Source of the DNA: Prevotella sp. UBA1104 | GTDB lineage: Bacteria > Bacteroidota > Bacteroidia > Bacteroidales > Bacteroidaceae | Direction: 5' to 3' | Assembly: GCA_002314055.1 (NCBI GenBank) | Contig: DCBP01000006.1 | Location: forward strand, 7,319-21,363 | DNA length: 14,045 bases | Shown here: positions 1 through 7,283 of the stretch, in pieces | Layout: every line of letters begins with the position of its first letter | How positions within the stretch are numbered: the first letter of the stretch is position 1 | Program-made: the position numbers and the translations under genes | Notes under the pieces: generated by a model | What the model was told of the DNA's origin: nothing | Database searches by the model: none | What the model saw: only the letters and a program-made list of their open reading frames with translations

Positions 1-236
1 GTTATTGAGTAACTGCTTCTCCACTGTAGTTAACGACATTTCGTTATTGAGTAACTGCTTATCCCCTGTAGTTAACGATATTTCGTTATTGGGTAACTGC
101 TTCTCCCCTGCAGCTAATGACATTTCGTTATTGAGTAACTGCTTCTCCCCTGTAGTTAACGACATTTCGTTATTGAGTAACTGCTTCTCCACTGTAGCTA
201 ACGACATTTCGTTATTGAGTAACTGCTTCTCCCCTG
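1..236. repeat. 42-bp tandem repeat array, five full copies plus a partial sixth
   Basis: Five head-to-tail 42-bp units run 1-42, 43-84, 85-126, 127-168 and 169-210. A partial sixth (211-236) breaks off into a GC-rich hairpin. Units begin GTTATTGAGTAACTGCTT and differ by only a few substitutions. The array continues to the window edge, so its full length is unknown. Because 42 is a multiple of 3, one frame on each strand stays open: plus reads a 14-residue unit like SNCFSPVVNDISLL, minus reads one like NNEMSLTTGEKQLL. No spacers separate the units, so it is not CRISPR. I cannot tell whether either frame is translated. Confidence 0.93.
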
Positions 237-259
237 GAAGGGGAGACGGGAGAGGGGAA
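229..259. repeat. GC-rich palindromic (REP-like) element at the array end
   Basis: CTCCCCT (229-235) pairs with AGGGGAG (239-245) across a 3-nt loop, followed by a G-rich tail. The 7-bp stem and 3-nt loop match the hairpins at 5633-5649, 5925-5941, 7202-7218 and 7236-7252, suggesting one family of interspersed palindromes. The left arm is shared with the CTTCTCCCCTG segment of each 42-bp unit, so the array may have grown out of this element (inference). Confidence 0.6.
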
Positions 260-324
260 GAATGTAAATCAGAAAGTCCGTTTGGTACTTTGATTTCTCA
301 GTCTTATGCCCTCAAAACTGATGC

Positions 325-332
325 AAAGGTAA
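325..332 (-). promoter_or_regulatory. Possible -7 promoter box directed leftward
   Basis: The minus strand reads TACCTTTGC here, matching the Bacteroidota TAnnTTTG box. No TTG element is visible about 18 nt upstream, where the terminator stem lies. If real, it would drive a leftward gene that starts inside or beyond the 42-bp array. Weak call based on one box. Confidence 0.25.
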
Positions 333-336
333 GGAA

Positions 337-368
337 AAAGGGCGTAACGCCTGTAGCGCACGCCCTTT
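337..368 (-). terminator. Terminator of the pectinesterase/small-protein unit
   Basis: AAAGGGCGT (337-345) and ACGCCCTTT (360-368) form a perfect 9-bp stem, with a short inner GC stem possible in the 14-nt loop. On the minus strand the stem is followed by TTTTTCC, giving a normal intrinsic terminator about 65 bp after the small-protein stop codon. The plus strand also has an A-run before and TTT after, so it may work both ways. Confidence 0.75.
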
Positions 369-434
369 ATTATAAGAGGTTTGGAGGATATTCCCCTAAT
401 TTGGATTATTTTTATCCTATAGAGGATTTTTCAA

Positions 435-626
435 TTAATAATTATCTTCATCATCGTCCCAAGTTTCGTCCCAGAGACTGTGTCGTTTTGATGTAACGTC
501 AAACTCGTCTGCCGGGTCTTCCGGGGCAACTTTTGGTTTGCCGTTAAACTTATCCGAACCAGCCATCAGTGGTTGTTCGTCCATTCTCATACTTGTAATC
601 GCGGGAGCGATATATTTCTTTTTCAT
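435..626 (-). CDS. Small acidic-tailed Prevotella-type protein, 63 aa
   Basis: A 63-residue protein starting MKKKYIAPAITSMRMDE, with LMAGS near residue 20 and a very acidic, Trp-containing end (LWDETWDDDEDNY). It has no hydrophobic signal or membrane segment. From general knowledge, Prevotella and relatives encode many small proteins with this plan: MKKxYIxP start, short L-M-x-G-S block, WD(D/E) tail. Their function is not established to my knowledge. The start follows the pectinesterase stop by 14 bp, with AAGGA upstream, so co-transcription is likely, and a hairpin terminator lies just downstream. LMAGS loosely recalls a leader-peptide cleavage region, but no maturation gene is nearby, so I do not claim that. 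Coding call is fairly sure; role unknown. Confidence 0.72.
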   Translation of the reverse strand: MKKKYIAPAITSMRMDEQPLMAGSDKFNGKPKVAPEDPADEFDVTSKRHSLWDETWDDDEDNY

Positions 627-640
627 CTGTCTGTTCCTTA

Positions 641-3600
641 TTATTTTATTATTATCTTCTTTCCGTTGTGGATATAGAGTCCACGCTGCGGCTTCATAGT
701 CTTCTGTCCGCTGATGGTGAAGTATGCGCCCTCGTCGTTGCCGTCGGCATTAAAGCTGTTGATGCCGCTGGTGCCGTTGTTGATAACCACCTTCAGCTGT
801 GCGCCCTGCAATGCAGTAGGTATCTCGAGGTATGCCTTGCCGGCAGGGATATAAGCGCCGTTCTTGAAGTTCTTGAAGTATGACACGTCTTCCGTCTTGT
901 CGTAAACGAGCACGAAAGAGTAGTCGTTCTCAATCAGCGTGCGCTCCATGGTTCCCTTCAAGCTGTTGCCTTCGAGTTTTCCCTGAGCCTCACAAGGAGT
1001 CATGTAATAAGTCTTGCTTGCCTCGCCGCCGAGCACCACGCCTTCGCCGGCAGGGATGATGCCGTTGTTTACCTTATTCAGCGTAACGGTGTTTTCGCTA
1101 ACCGATGCAGTGTAGACATTCAGTCCCTCAGGGGCCTTGCAGCTTGTAGCCGAACAGAATGTTCCCATGCCTCCGGCAGAAAGTTTCGCCGTTATAGCCA
1201 CAGCCTCGGCAGCCTCGCCAAGTCCGCCCATCTCGTTGGCGGCACGAACAGACCAATTGGCTGTGATATCGTCGGCAGGATATTCGCAAGATGTGGTATT
1301 GTCTATGTATTCGCCATTTTTGAATATTGCATAGCAACGGGCATTATCTATAGATATCCAAGTCAGTTTTCCGTCGGTGTATTTCAGCTCAGGTTTTGCA
1401 GTCTGCTGTGTGTAACTTGGAGCGTCCCATGCATCAGTTCCACCTACAACGTTGTGTGCTGTAAATTCCTTTGCCTCTTCATCGGTGAGTACAGGAGTGT
1501 ACTGGTTTAGTGAGGTGGGGGAGTTCTTTCTCGTTGATAGGTCGATTGTCTTGCCGTCCTTGTCAACTGAGTTGTATTCGTAGAAATGAGTTGTAAGATT
1601 GCCCATGTTTGTCCAGCCGGCATCGGAACATAGTACATCCATTTTTGTATTAAGGAAGTAAGCTCGCGGTTCGTTCTGCCATGGTCTTCCGAGGTGCCAG
1701 TTCTTGTCGGCTACATTTGTTGCTCCCTCATCGGCTTTCACTGTACTGTTTTGGAACACGTAGCCCCATTCCTTAGTAGCATCCGTATTAGGAGCTACAA
1801 TGATGTTGCCGCTTTTGTTTCCGAGTATAAGGTTGCAACGTTCAAAGAAAATGTCGCCGCCTCCACAGATGAAGTCTGTCGTGCCGTAGATGTCGCAGTC
1901 TTCAAGGTATGTTCTGTCTCCTGTTACGTAAGTGTCTTGACTTGCCTGCATCGCCACGTTCTTCAATATAGCCTTGTTACCGCCGGTTACAGCACAGCTT
2001 ACGCCTTTGAAAGTTTCAGCGCGGAAGTCATATTTGTTGCGGATTGTAAGGTCTTGCAGATAGTTGCCTGTTCCTTTACCGAGTTCAAATGTTGATGATG
2101 TTATTCCGTCGGTAATTCCTTCGATGATAACTCCGTCCTTGCTCTCGCCGATAAGTGACACATTGTAGATATTGTTCCAATTGTCGATATTAAGCGAGAC
2201 ATTGTGCTGATATGAACCGGTCAACGTGCCGTATGTATAGTTGCCGTTCTTCAGGAATATTGTTTTTCGCTTTGCATCGGCAGTCTTATTTGTTGTTTGA
2301 AGTTCCTTGATTGCAGCGTCGAGTTCATCAGCATTACCTACAACATAGTCATATACCTTCTTTTCGACAGCAGGTTTTTCTCCAACTTTTACTGTTAGTG
2401 TGATGTCCTTGTCGTATTTGTTGTCGAAAGCATCTTTCACGCTATTTGCTTTCAAAGAGATAGTGTTGCTACTGTTGTAAGGCAGATTCCAATAGTATGC
2501 AGTTATGGTAGAACCTTTTGTTGCTGTTCTTACTTTCTCTCCGTTAACTCTTACAGCCTCGTTGTCTGTAAGTTCTATGTCGTTGTCGAAGGTGAAAGTA
2601 ACGCTTCCGTTCTTTTCTACTGTAGCTCCATTCTCTATGCTCTGGCTCAAGAGCGAAAGATTGCCGTTGTCGGTTACAGAGTAGTAAATGATTGCTCCAG
2701 AGAATGCAAGCTGTGAACCGCCGTCTGCATAGAATGTTATTGGGGTTCCAGCCTGATGGTTGGTGATGGTAGACGTTATTGTCTGTCCTTTTGAGAGATA
2801 TTTCAGTACTTCGCCATTGGCATCAGTTGTAATGACTGTAGATCCTTCGCTTGCCACATTAAATGTGGTAGTTACGTCTTTTGTCTCGTCGCCGTTGTAT
2901 TTATAGTAGTTTTCGCTACAGTTTAGAAATTCTATCTTTGAGACGATAGCATTGCTTGGTATTGTAAATGCCCACATATTGTCAGCTCCTTCGCTTGCTT
3001 TGAAGCGGCTGTCGCTGTATACGTTTCCTTTTTTCGATTTGATGGCAAATGCCGGATTTACCGTAGAATAGCGTATTGACTTGTAGTCTGTTCCGTCGCT
3101 AAGAGTTTCTGTAGTTCCGTCGCCTGTTGTCCATGTAAATGTCTTTCCTCCTATAATGCTCAGTTTGTTGAATGTGATAGTATATGTCTCAACAGTTTCG
3201 CCGGTGTTTTTGTTTTTCAAGACAACTGTTGCCTTATAGCCATTGTCCGCAGAAGCCTGTGTAACTTCTGCTGTGCCTGCTTCATTTGCCGTGGCTGCTA
3301 CTGTTGGAATATCATTGTATGATGTTACATCGTATGTATATGTGTTGCCCTCGATTGCTGACAGTATATTGGTTTCACCGATGATGAGGGAGGTTAGTTT
3401 AGGAGCTGATGATGCTCTTGTAATAACTATTTCTGTAAGATTTCCATATGTGTTGTTAATTTTTGAACCACGGTAAATATAGAATGTGTTTTTTCCTGCA
3501 TCTGATGATGTTACTGTATATTGGCGGTTGTCATCAAGGTTGCTTACATCACTTCCTTTTTGTGTAAAGGTGTAATATCCTGTGTGAATTTCATTTTTGT

Positions 3601-3949
3601 AGAAAGATGCTGTAATTTTGTCTCCTTCTTTAAATGTTTTGCCGTCGTTTAATGTAACTTTGAGATAATGTCCCCCACTACCATGGGTTATCATATAACC
3701 ATTTTGGCTGAGGATTTGCTGGTTAGCTTTTCCACAGTGGAAAACGACTGTTCCTCCTGTAATTGTAGCATATTGAGACATGTCTACATCTTTTACAGCG
3801 TCGATTGTAATGTCCTGTCCTTTGTTTACCATGAACGAGAGAATTGTTTCCTCGTCAGAACTGCTACTTCTCTGTTGTGCCTCAGCCGGGATTGTCCCCA
3901 TGACCAAGCATACCCACAGAAGGAGCATACTAAGAAAATTTTTCTTCAT
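641..3949 (-). CDS. Secreted multidomain pectin methylesterase (CE8)
   Basis: A 1102-residue secreted enzyme predicted to remove methyl esters from homogalacturonan. Residues 1-24 are a signal peptide (cleavage likely AEA|QQ). Residues 25-425 are Ser/Thr/Asn-rich beta-type sequence that I do not recognise. Residues 430-522 resemble an SbsA/Big_5-like Ig domain. The CE8 beta-helix spans about 530-835 and keeps the family's key residues: QDTY at 671-674 (oxyanion Gln and acid/base Asp), TTDFICGG at 690-697 (nucleophile Asp692) and LGRPW at 753-757 (Arg755, Trp757). A fibronectin III-like segment (about 845-918) follows. The tail (about 1060-1102) ends GLYIHNGKKIIIK, a C-terminal form common on Bacteroidales surface proteins and possibly a type IX sorting signal. 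It is far longer than a simple pectinesterase (about 300-400 aa). The small protein at 435-626 follows directly. Substrate is inferred from the family. Confidence 0.93.
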   Translation of the reverse strand: MKKNFLSMLLLWVCLVMGTIPAEAQQRSSSSDEETILSFMVNKGQDITIDAVKDVDMSQYATITGGTVVFHCGKANQQILSQNGYMITHGSGGHYLKVTLNDGKTFKEGDKITASFYKNEIHTGYYTFTQKGSDVSNLDDNRQYTVTSSDAGKNTFYIYRGSKINNTYGNLTEIVITRASSAPKLTSLIIGETNILSAIEGNTYTYDVTSYNDIPTVAATANEAGTAEVTQASADNGYKATVVLKNKNTGETVETYTITFNKLSIIGGKTFTWTTGDGTTETLSDGTDYKSIRYSTVNPAFAIKSKKGNVYSDSRFKASEGADNMWAFTIPSNAIVSKIEFLNCSENYYKYNGDETKDVTTTFNVASEGSTVITTDANGEVLKYLSKGQTITSTITNHQAGTPITFYADGGSQLAFSGAIIYYSVTDNGNLSLLSQSIENGATVEKNGSVTFTFDNDIELTDNEAVRVNGEKVRTATKGSTITAYYWNLPYNSSNTISLKANSVKDAFDNKYDKDITLTVKVGEKPAVEKKVYDYVVGNADELDAAIKELQTTNKTADAKRKTIFLKNGNYTYGTLTGSYQHNVSLNIDNWNNIYNVSLIGESKDGVIIEGITDGITSSTFELGKGTGNYLQDLTIRNKYDFRAETFKGVSCAVTGGNKAILKNVAMQASQDTYVTGDRTYLEDCDIYGTTDFICGGGDIFFERCNLILGNKSGNIIVAPNTDATKEWGYVFQNSTVKADEGATNVADKNWHLGRPWQNEPRAYFLNTKMDVLCSDAGWTNMGNLTTHFYEYNSVDKDGKTIDLSTRKNSPTSLNQYTPVLTDEEAKEFTAHNVVGGTDAWDAPSYTQQTAKPELKYTDGKLTWISIDNARCYAIFKNGEYIDNTTSCEYPADDITANWSVRAANEMGGLGEAAEAVAITAKLSAGGMGTFCSATSCKAPEGLNVYTASVSENTVTLNKVNNGIIPAGEGVVLGGEASKTYYMTPCEAQGKLEGNSLKGTMERTLIENDYSFVLVYDKTEDVSYFKNFKNGAYIPAGKAYLEIPTALQGAQLKVVINNGTSGINSFNADGNDEGAYFTISGQKTMKPQRGLYIHNGKKIIIK

Positions 3950-3988
3950 TTTGCTTATTAGTTAATAATTTGATATTTTCAACGGCGG

Positions 3989-3996
3989 CAAAGGTA
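3989..3996 (-). promoter_or_regulatory. Possible -7 box for the pectinesterase
   Basis: The minus strand reads TACCTTTG about 40 bp upstream of the pectinesterase start, fitting the Bacteroidota -7 consensus TAnnTTTG. The expected TTG element 18-20 nt upstream is absent, unlike the two promoters at 10679-10708 and 10940-10970. If used, it may need an activator. Confidence 0.4.
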
Positions 3997-4092
3997 TTAG
4001 GATTATTTTATCCCGCTTAGGATTTGTGCCTTTATTATTTAAGGTTGTATGATATTCCCCCATATTTTCCACAATTTCCCCCCATACAAAAG

Positions 4093-4136
4093 ACCCTTGA
4101 TTTGCAAATCGGTATTTAAATATGCATATCAAGGGT
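4093..4136. promoter_or_regulatory. Imperfect 14-bp dyad upstream of the pectinesterase
   Basis: ACCCTTGATTTGCA (4093-4106) and TGCATATCAAGGGT (4123-4136) are inverted copies with a single mismatch, separated by a 16-nt AT-rich spacer. There is no T-run on either side, so an operator-like or RNA-structural role fits better than a terminator. It lies about 100 bp upstream of the -7-like box. Function is not shown. Confidence 0.45.
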
Positions 4137-4353
4137 ATTGCGTTTGTGTCTATATTGCTTACTTCATAGTGTAATACACATTATATCATCCTATGAAATA
4201 TACTGGTTATATCTCCTATTTATTAACTGGCACTACGTGTTATCCAAGCTATGCTTTATAAATATAAAGCCTTGTATTGTCAGCATAAAGTGCTACTTTA
4301 TCTTTGTTAAGCAAGTGTTTTACTCTCACACTTACCCTCACCACCCCTCACCC

Positions 4354-4421
4354 TTACCCTCACACCTTGAAAGCACGATAAACAGGCGGTTTCAAGGCTG
4401 TTGGTGAGGGTGTGAGGGTAA
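4354..4421. repeat. GC-rich inverted repeat behind the last permease gene
   Basis: TTACCCTCACACC (4354-4366) is perfectly inverted at 4409-4421, with an inner pair CCTTGAAA/TTTCAAGG (4365-4372 and 4390-4397) overlapping the outer arm by two bases on the left. Degenerate copies of the ACCCTCAC motif extend left to about 4330. The right arm ends 17 bp from the permease stop codon. It may end or protect the operon mRNA, but no T-tract follows the stem on the minus strand. Confidence 0.6.
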
Positions 4422-4438
4422 AAATCAAAAAAACTTTT

Positions 4439-5767
4439 TTATTTGTTTTTTATATCTTTCAGCTTCTCCTTAATCATCTGTCTTGCCTTACCAATCTGGA
4501 AGCGGTAAACCTCGTGGGCAAGAACGAAATATACCACCACCTGAATCCACAGCGCACGGTATTCCGTAGCTACATCCGTGAGTGTTGCTCCCATGGAGTT
4601 CATCCTGACGAAGCCGCGGATGCCGAAGGTGCTCGGGAATAGCCATGACACTCCCTGCCAGAACGACGGGATATTGCTCTGTGGCCACGACACTCCCGAC
4701 ATGAACAATAGCGGAACGGAAGAGAACACCACGAGCAGCATCACGTTCTCCCTGTATCGCATCAGTGCCGACAGCGTCATACTGAAGAAGATGCATGCCA
4801 AGAGGAACGGTAGACAGAAGAGAATAAGTTCCTTGCCATTGATAAGGCTGATGAAGTTGAATATCCGCGGTACGGCGCACAGCAGATATGCCGCCATGAT
4901 GGTATAAATCATGAAATACGCCATCGCTTTGCCCCAGATGATGCGCATCACACCACGGTAATGACGGTCTACCGGAACGAGGAACCCATAGTTGTTGCGC
5001 TCTCGTGCCGTTCCTGCCGCCATGCCCACACCGAGCAACAGCGTCTGCTGGATAATTAGAATCAGCACTCCGGGGATGATAAAATTGCCGTAGCCCGCAG
5101 TGTTGTTGAATATCGGCACCTCCTCGAAGTCGAGTGGCTTTGTTGTTATCTCGTTCTCGCGATTAGTGAAGTTGCCCGAAAGCTCAATCTGTATCTTTGA
5201 ATTCAAGTTGCCCTGAATTGCCGTACAGGTCTGGAATATCGCCTTGTAGGCAAGCATAAGACTCATGTCGCAATATACGCCAACATGTGTCTGCTCCATG
5301 CGGTTCAGTCTGGTCTGGAAATCCTCGGGGAAATATACCACGCCGTATGCATCGCCCCTGCCCACACGGTCTTTAGCCTCCTCCAGACTGTTGCACTTTA
5401 CGGCAACCTTAGTATCTGGCGAAGCATCGAGCATGCGGGTGAACTCTCGACTCATCTGACTGTGTGAGCGGTCGACCACAGCCACCGGCACCTCTCTTGT
5501 CACCTCGTTGTTGTATATCCACGAATACAAAAGAGGGTAGGCGAGGGGAACGATGATCAGGAACATCAGCACGCCCTGGTCTTTCAATACGTTCTTCAGT
5601 TCCTTGAGGCAGATGTAAAGCCCCTCCCCCGCGCCGACTAACAGTCGGCTTCTCCCTCCCCGTGAGGAGAGGGGAGTAGTATGCTTTAAAGCCCCACCCC
5701 CAGCCCCTCCCCGCGAGGAGAGGGGAGTAGTATGCTTTGAATCCTCTTTTGAGTTCTTATTATTCAT
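4439..5767 (-). CDS. ABC-2 type permease with repeat-derived N terminus
   Basis: A 442-residue inner-membrane permease of the ABC-2 (YhhJ-like) family, last gene of the export operon. After residue 50 the layout is classical: cytoplasmic helix (LKELKNVLKDQG), first membrane span about 66-84, a large periplasmic domain to about 225, then five spans near 228-250, 280-299, 314-336, 342-360 and 406-423, and a basic C-terminal tail. It pairs with the permease at 5957-7120. Residues 11-50 are odd: KHTTPLSSRGG occurs twice, in a Gly/Arg/Pro-rich stretch encoded by two GC-rich repeat copies (5616-5737). That stretch is not expected in the family and looks like a repeat insertion that kept the frame. 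The ATG at 5767 is the only start upstream of the repeats; initiation inside the repeat region cannot be excluded. No ATP-binding domain is present. Confidence 0.88.
   Translation of the reverse strand: MNNKNSKEDSKHTTPLSSRGGAGGGALKHTTPLSSRGGRSRLLVGAGEGLYICLKELKNVLKDQGVLMFLIIVPLAYPLLYSWIYNNEVTREVPVAVVDRSHSQMSREFTRMLDASPDTKVAVKCNSLEEAKDRVGRGDAYGVVYFPEDFQTRLNRMEQTHVGVYCDMSLMLAYKAIFQTCTAIQGNLNSKIQIELSGNFTNRENEITTKPLDFEEVPIFNNTAGYGNFIIPGVLILIIQQTLLLGVGMAAGTARERNNYGFLVPVDRHYRGVMRIIWGKAMAYFMIYTIMAAYLLCAVPRIFNFISLINGKELILFCLPFLLACIFFSMTLSALMRYRENVMLLVVFSSVPLLFMSGVSWPQSNIPSFWQGVSWLFPSTFGIRGFVRMNSMGATLTDVATEYRALWIQVVVYFVLAHEVYRFQIGKARQMIKEKLKDIKNK
5616..5737 (-). repeat. Two tandem GC-rich repeats inside the permease coding region
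   Basis: In the minus reading direction two copies both start with AAGCATACTACTCCCCTCTC and end near GGGGCTTTA. The longer copy (about 5616-5686) contains the hairpin GCCGACT/AGTCGGC (5633-5639 and 5643-5649). The shorter copy (about 5687-5737) lacks it. The longer copy matches the intergenic element at 5898-5957 in opposite orientation. Both copies are translated as residues 11-50 of the permease without a stop codon. Confidence 0.85.
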
Positions 5768-5897
5768 TTCTGTATGATTTATTTTTATATTCGTATTATA
5801 AATTTAATCTATTATCGCATTTCTCATTCATCACTTCAACATTTACCTTTGGGGTAATTACTCCCTTCATCATTCTGACATCCACTCCTTGGTAATC

Positions 5898-5957
5898 ACT
5901 CCCCTCTCCATCGGGGAGGGGGAAGCCGACTATCAGTCGGCGCGGGGGAGGGGCTTT
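5898..5957 (+). repeat. GC-rich palindromic element abutting the first permease stop codon
   Basis: A roughly 60-bp element starting ACTCCCCTCTCC and ending GGGGAGGGGCTTTT. It contains the hairpin GCCGACT (5925-5931) and AGTCGGC (5935-5941), loop ATC. It is the inverted counterpart of the copy at 5616-5686; the hairpin loops differ while the stems are identical, which suggests the stem is maintained. It overlaps the TAA stop codon of the upstream permease (5957-5959). Confidence 0.85.
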
Positions 5958-7120
5958 TAATCCATATACTTAAACTCTCTCATTGCCTTCTTGATATTTC
6001 CGGCAACGAGAATAGGTAAAGCCGTGAAGACAATCATGCATACTATGTTAATCCAAACATACGACAGCGGAAAATCATTAAATACGCTCGTTTGGTAAAT
6101 ACGGAAATAATGTCTCAGCGGAAACATCTGGGCAATGCCCTCAAGAGCCGGATCCATGGCGAAGACGGGGAAAGCCGTGCCAACGAGCGAGAAGCTCAAT
6201 ACTGCCCACAGCGAACAGGTGCTCATCGACATTCTGAGCGACGGCATAAGGCCAAACATAAATGCCCCGAAACCTTGCGAAGCAGTAACTGCAAGCAGTC
6301 CGAGCAACAGAATATGCCATGTGCCGCCATTATGCGGAAATCCCAACATGCCATATACATAAAAAGAATAGACATAAAACATCGTGAGGAATATCAGCGT
6401 CTGCGGCAGTAGTTTACCCAAAAGCATAGCCCAAGTGTTGTTGCCGGCAGTGGCAAGAAGTTTCTGTGCCCGGTCGAACTTCAGTTCCGTGCCTAAAGAA
6501 TATGGCGTGATAAGAAAGATAAAGAGCATCAGACATCCTGGGATGAGCATAGTGCTCAAATAAAAATTGTAGTTAGTCCACGGGTTTGTAACGGCATGCA
6601 TGTCGATGGCAATAGGTTGAAGAAAAGCCATAATCTGCTTCTGCGTGAAACCCTTTGCCGACATCGTGGCGGAGCCTACACCGGCAGACCCTAAAGTCGC
6701 AATCGTCTTCAGATCCTTATACAGTAAAGCCCCTGCCGTAAGCGACGTATAGCTGTAATAAAACGAAATCTTAGGCTGTCGCGAAGAGAGCAATTCATCT
6801 GTAGTTCCCTTTGGGAAATACATAAACCCGTAAATCTTGTTCTGTTGCATAGCAAGGCGCGCCTCGTCTACATTATTATAATATGCCACGACATGCGTGT
6901 TCTGAAATGCGTCGAGCTTTCGCGTCATGCTGCGAGTAGTGGCTGTATTGTCGAGATCAACAATCCCGACCGGCATCTCGTTAGGCTGTCCCTGATTCAT
7001 CAGCGTGGTGAAGAAAATCATCACGAACAGTGGCAGCACCACCATACATATTATATATACAGGAGTAGTGAATATGATTCCACATTCCCGTCTTGCCGTA
7101 TTCAATAGGTCCTTTATCAT
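5957..7120 (-). CDS. ABC-2 type permease (YhhJ-like)
   Basis: A 387-residue inner-membrane permease, normal in length for the ABC-2 export family. One N-terminal span lies at about 19-40, then a periplasmic domain at about 41-187 starting PVGIVDLDNTATTRSM, typical of the family. Five spans follow near 188-208, 232-256, 268-290, 302-321 and 354-374. It is fourth in the operon and probably forms a heterodimeric channel with the permease at 4439-5767. The HlyD-like adaptor upstream links it to the outer-membrane factor. The gap to the adaptor gene is 163 bp and carries palindromic repeats. No nucleotide-binding domain is present. The substrate cannot be read from the sequence. Confidence 0.92.
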   Translation of the reverse strand: MIKDLLNTARRECGIIFTTPVYIICMVVLPLFVMIFFTTLMNQGQPNEMPVGIVDLDNTATTRSMTRKLDAFQNTHVVAYYNNVDEARLAMQQNKIYGFMYFPKGTTDELLSSRQPKISFYYSYTSLTAGALLYKDLKTIATLGSAGVGSATMSAKGFTQKQIMAFLQPIAIDMHAVTNPWTNYNFYLSTMLIPGCLMLFIFLITPYSLGTELKFDRAQKLLATAGNNTWAMLLGKLLPQTLIFLTMFYVYSFYVYGMLGFPHNGGTWHILLLGLLAVTASQGFGAFMFGLMPSLRMSMSTCSLWAVLSFSLVGTAFPVFAMDPALEGIAQMFPLRHYFRIYQTSVFNDFPLSYVWINIVCMIVFTALPILVAGNIKKAMREFKYMD

Positions 7121-7201
7121 TTCAATCTCAACTTCAATAACTAAAAGAGTAACATCCTTCCCTTTAGTAATATCAAGTTATTATAATAGAGTATCTTTAT
7201 T

Positions 7202-7283
7202 CCCTCCCTTAGGGAGGGTTAGGGTGGGTTATATACCCTCCCTTAGGGAGGGTCAGGGTGGGTTATAAAGGTCAGGGTGGGTA
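7202..7283. repeat. Two 34-bp palindromic repeats plus a partial third behind the adaptor gene
   Basis: CCCTCCC-TTA-GGGAGGG hairpins occur at 7202-7218 and 7236-7252. Each is followed by a GGGT(T/C)AGGGTGGGTTATA tail, making two near-identical units of 34 bp. A third tail without hairpin reaches the adaptor stop codon (7284-7286). There is no T-run, so this resembles an interspersed palindrome cluster more than a terminator. Confidence 0.85.

Larger units (their letters stand above)
3950..4438. other. Gene-free spacer between pectinesterase start and transporter operon end
   Basis: This 489-bp AT-rich stretch has no convincing gene. It holds a -7-like box for the pectinesterase (3989-3996), a long imperfect dyad (4093-4136) and a GC-rich inverted repeat behind the last permease (4354-4421). 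Cytosine runs near 4055-4083 are unexplained. I see no clear T-tailed terminator for the transporter operon here. Between 4140 and 4320 I see nothing specific. Confidence 0.7.

Noticed and set aside
5..496. Plus-strand open frame through the 42-bp array and terminator
   Set aside because: It begins with TTG at the window edge, is open only because the repeat lacks stops in that frame, and runs through a terminator hairpin into the antisense of the small protein.
4138..4407. Plus-strand 89-codon frame in the spacer
   Set aside because: Composition is hydrophobic and AT-driven, it runs into a GC-rich repeat, and no promoter or family match is visible.
5844..5851. TACCTTTG on the plus strand between the permease genes
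   Set aside because: No -33 element 18 nt upstream and no plus-strand gene follows; probably chance.
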